6,838 bases of DNA from Kiritimatiellia bacterium (GTDB lineage Bacteria; Verrucomicrobiota; Kiritimatiellia; RFP12; UBA1067): positions 1 to 6,838 of the forward strand of contig JAFRNO010000366.1 in assembly GCA_017430155.1 (NCBI GenBank). Direction: 5' to 3'. The translations under genes were made by a program, and so were the position numbers. The stretch's first letter is position 1. Each line of letters begins with the position of its first letter. Below are positions 5,113 through 6,838 of the stretch, one piece after another. The notes under the pieces were generated by a model. That model saw only the letters and a program-made list of their open reading frames with translations, had not been told where the DNA came from and searched no databases.

Positions 5113-6594
5113 ATGAAAACCATATTGTCCATTTCCATGGCCATTGCCCTTGCGGCCTCTGCGTTTGCCGCCGGCGGGCCGAACCAGAAGTTCACGTGCG
5201 ACATGAAAACGTACGTGCCGTTCGACGCCACGACAACAGTGACGGTCGAATGCCCCGATCCCGCCGCCGCGAAGTGGCTGGGATCGCATCTCGCCGAATG
5301 GTTCGGCGCGTACGCGCCGACGGTGAAGGCGGCCGCCGCGACAAGCGCGGCGCTCCCGGAAGGCGATGAGGCATACGCGGCCACCACGGACGCGGACGGC
5401 GTGAAGATCTCCGCGAACACGCTCGCGGGCGTCCGGTGGGCGTCATACACGCTGCGACAGCTCGTCATCGCGAAGCGCGGCACCTTCAAGACCGAGGGGT
5501 ACATCGTGCCGAAGCTCTCCATCACGGACCGTCCGCACCTCGGGTTCCGCGCGGTGCACCTGTGCTGGTTCCCGGAGGTGCGTCCGGCGCAGATCGAGCG
5601 CGCGATCCGCCTCGCGGCGCTCCTCAAGTTCAACTACGCGATCATCGAGCCGTGGGGCATGTACGGGAGCGAGAAGCACCCGTGGTGGCACTGGCCGAAC
5701 CCGACGATGACGAAGGCCGAGGTGAGCCGTCTCGTCGCGATCGGAAAGGACCTCGGCATCACGCTCATCCCGCAGCTCAACGCGTACGGGCACGCCACCT
5801 CCGCGCGCGGCTGCACGCAGAAGCACGCGATGCTCGACCTCCAGCCCGAGTACGAGCCGCTCTTCGAGCCGGGCGGCTGGAACTGGTGCATCTCCAACCC
5901 CGAGACGCAGCGCGTGCTGCGCGAGCTGATCGCCGAGATGCACGAGAACTTCGGCAACCCGCCGTTCTTCCACCTCGGCTGCGACGAGGCCGACCCGCAG
6001 ACGTGCCCCGAGTGCGTCAAGACGCCGAACGACGTGCTCGTGTGCCGCCACATCACCGGCCTCGCCGAGTTCGTGAAGTCGCGCGGCGCGCGGGCGATGA
6101 TCTGGCACGACATGCTCCTCGAACGCGGCGATCCGCGCTGGAAGGGTTTCGTGCACCACGGCACGAAGCTGACGGCGACGCTCGCAGACACACTCCCGAA
6201 GGACGTGATCATCTGCGACTGGCAGTACTCCTACGGCGACATGAAGGAGACGCGCAAGGACTGGCCCACGATGGGATACTTCAAGGAGAAGGGATTCCCC
6301 GTGGCGGGCTGTCCGTGGATGAACGCCAACGCCATGAAGCCGATGGCCGACTACATCGCCAAGATCGGCGGCTTCGGGTTCATCGAGACCACCTGGCACC
6401 ACCTGCGCGGCGCGGACTGGCAGAAGATGTACATGAGCGCCGCCTACGCGGCGTGGGGGTCGCCCGTGTCGCACGGCGTCTCGTTCCAGCGCTCGCTGCG
6501 CATGGTCGGCCACGACATGAAGATCGCCGACTACCTCGACACTGGCCACCTCAACTACCAGGTGCCGCCGGGGTGGTGGGTGGATAACAACTAA
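5113..6594 (+). CDS. Exported GH20-type beta-N-acetylhexosaminidase
   Basis: 493 residues. A signal peptide (MKTILSISMAIALAASAFA, cleavage about residue 19) predicts export. Residues ~25-135 form a GH20b-like alpha/beta N-domain ending in the typical GVRWASYTLRQL. The catalytic barrel begins at DRPHLGFRAVHL (139-150). It contains GITLIPQLNAYGHA (215-228, with H227), the HLGCDEA motif with the neighbouring D291 and E292 expected to orient the substrate acetamido group and act as acid/base, IWHDML (around W331), a Trp/Tyr segment at W370-Y374 and W428 (ETTWHHL). By family knowledge such enzymes remove terminal N-acetylglucosamine or N-acetylgalactosamine from glycans using the substrate's own acetamido group. 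A CPEC pair (C298, C301) directly after the catalytic motif could form a disulfide or metal site. The coupled SIS gene supports amino-sugar use. Substrate specificity, including related families with similar folds, cannot be read from the sequence. Confidence 0.87.
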   Translation: MKTILSISMAIALAASAFAAGGPNQKFTCDMKTYVPFDATTTVTVECPDPAAAKWLGSHLAEWFGAYAPTVKAAAATSAALPEGDEAYAATTDADGVKISANTLAGVRWASYTLRQLVIAKRGTFKTEGYIVPKLSITDRPHLGFRAVHLCWFPEVRPAQIERAIRLAALLKFNYAIIEPWGMYGSEKHPWWHWPNPTMTKAEVSRLVAIGKDLGITLIPQLNAYGHATSARGCTQKHAMLDLQPEYEPLFEPGGWNWCISNPETQRVLRELIAEMHENFGNPPFFHLGCDEADPQTCPECVKTPNDVLVCRHITGLAEFVKSRGARAMIWHDMLLERGDPRWKGFVHHGTKLTATLADTLPKDVIICDWQYSYGDMKETRKDWPTMGYFKEKGFPVAGCPWMNANAMKPMADYIAKIGGFGFIETTWHHLRGADWQKMYMSAAYAAWGSPVSHGVSFQRSLRMVGHDMKIADYLDTGHLNYQVPPGWWVDNN

Positions 6595-6629
6595 TAGGTG
6601 ATAGTGAAGATTGAATAGTGAATAGCTTG
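6595..6629. repeat. Imperfect 7-bp repeat array (consensus TAGTGAA)
   Basis: Directly after the GH20 stop, five consecutive heptamers read TAGGTGA, TAGTGAA, GATTGAA, TAGTGAA, TAGCTTG, followed by TGAA. The array is AT-rich in a GC-rich window and carries stop codons in several frames, so no frame reads through. It occupies most of the 51-bp gap before the next gene. No terminator hairpin is visible. Confidence 0.6.
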
Positions 6630-6636
6630 TGAATCG

Positions 6637-6646
6637 TTTCCGGAAA
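6637..6646. promoter_or_regulatory. 10-bp palindrome TTTCCGGAAA reaching into the next start codon
   Basis: A perfect palindrome whose last base is the A of ATG 6646. An alternative pairing, GTTTC (6636-6640) with GAAAC (6648-6652), would place the start codon in a small hairpin. Either could affect translation, but a 10-bp palindrome can occur by chance. Confidence 0.35.
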
Positions 6647-6838
6647 TGAAACCTCGGCACGTCTCACGTCTCTCGTCTCTCGTCCGTCTCACGTCACTCT
6701 CCCTCGCCGTTGCGGCGCTTGCACGGGGGAGTCGGGCGGGGACGCTCGACCTCGCCGTGCGCGGGCGCGCGCCGGAGTACGCGATCGTGCGCGCCGCGGA
6801 CGCGTCGCCGTCCGTGGTGTACGCCGCGGAGGAGCTGC
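6646..6838 (+). CDS. N-terminus of an exported protein, DUF4838/alpha-glucuronidase-type N-domain (3' end outside window)
   Basis: 64 complete codons are present before the window ends. The first in-frame ATG is 6646, with an in-frame stop at 6619-6621 upstream. The Shine-Dalgarno sequence is poor (only GGAA touching the ATG). Residues 1-32 (MKPRHVSRL...LSLAVAALARGSRAG) look like a signal peptide with an unusual number of Arg and Ser before the hydrophobic stretch SLSLAVAALA. The mature part, LDLAVRGRAPEYAIV followed by DASPSVVYAAEEL, matches the 'xxIVxxxxASxxxxYAAxEL' pattern at the beginning of DUF4838, GH67 and GH20-like N-domains of exported carbohydrate-active proteins. The catalytic part is not in the window, so the activity is unknown. 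It follows the GH20 gene by 51 bases and may be in the same transcript. Confidence 0.7.
   Translation, partial: MKPRHVSRLSSLVRLTSLSLAVAALARGSRAGTLDLAVRGRAPEYAIVRAADASPSVVYAAEEL
6659..6697. repeat. Imperfect 7-bp repeats (W)CGTCTC inside the signal-peptide region
   Basis: ACGTCTC (6659-6665), ACGTCTC (6666-6672) and TCGTCTC (6673-6679) run in register. Then a contracted TCGTC-CGTCTC (6680-6690) is followed by ACGTCAC (6691-6697). The run encodes VSRLSSLVRLTS of the signal peptide. Because 7 is not a multiple of 3, gain or loss of one unit would shift the reading frame. Confidence 0.6.

Noticed and set aside
4313..5116. Plus-strand frame of 267 codons overlapping the SIS gene
   Set aside because: Arg/His/Gln-rich low-complexity translation in the +1 frame of a well-supported gene; no ribosome binding site of its own.

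Overview
The window is a GC-rich bacterial segment with all coding on the + strand. It reads like a polysaccharide- and amino-sugar-degrading member of the PVC group: Kiritimatiellota or a related Verrucomicrobiota/Lentisphaerae lineage from a gut or other anoxic habitat. This taxonomic guess is an inference. It rests on the string of exported glycosidase-type proteins, strong G/C third-position bias, GC-rich 30-bp intergenic tandem repeats, and an archaeal-type AAA ATPase/nuclease-like gene. No rRNA, tRNA, CRISPR array or transposase is visible.

Layout. 1-231: the C-terminal end of a protein whose start lies outside the window. 232-487: a 256-bp gene-free stretch holding a 4.3-copy 30-bp tandem repeat (247-376), a 12-bp palindrome at its edge (375-386), a perfect 12-bp inverted repeat (394-430) and a near-consensus extended -10 promoter (436-465). 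488-1927: an ATPase with a C-terminal PD-(D/E)XK-like domain, best started at 488, downstream of the promoter. 1988-4276: a large exported protein of unknown function (helical region plus C-terminal beta-sandwich-like region). 4350-5102: a SIS-domain phosphosugar-binding/isomerase-like protein (UPF0309-like). 5113-6594: an exported GH20-type beta-N-acetylhexosaminidase, tightly coupled to the SIS gene. 6646-6838: the start of another exported protein with an N-terminal fold like that of DUF4838/alpha-glucuronidase-type enzymes.

Functionally, the SIS protein and the GH20 enzyme make a coherent amino-sugar pair: hexosamine is released outside the cytoplasm and the phosphorylated sugar is handled inside. 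The flanking exported genes suit a saccharide-utilisation neighbourhood. The ATPase gene and the 762-residue gene have more mixed codon use than the flanking genes and look like later arrivals.

The most striking observation is that the leader, start codon and first 16 codons of the SIS gene are present twice. One copy is at the SIS gene itself (4339-4397). The other (1977-2035) is fused in frame to the start of the 762-residue exported protein, directly ahead of its signal peptide. The 762-residue gene therefore sits between two direct repeats about 2.36 kb apart, and recombination between them would remove it and leave the SIS gene intact.
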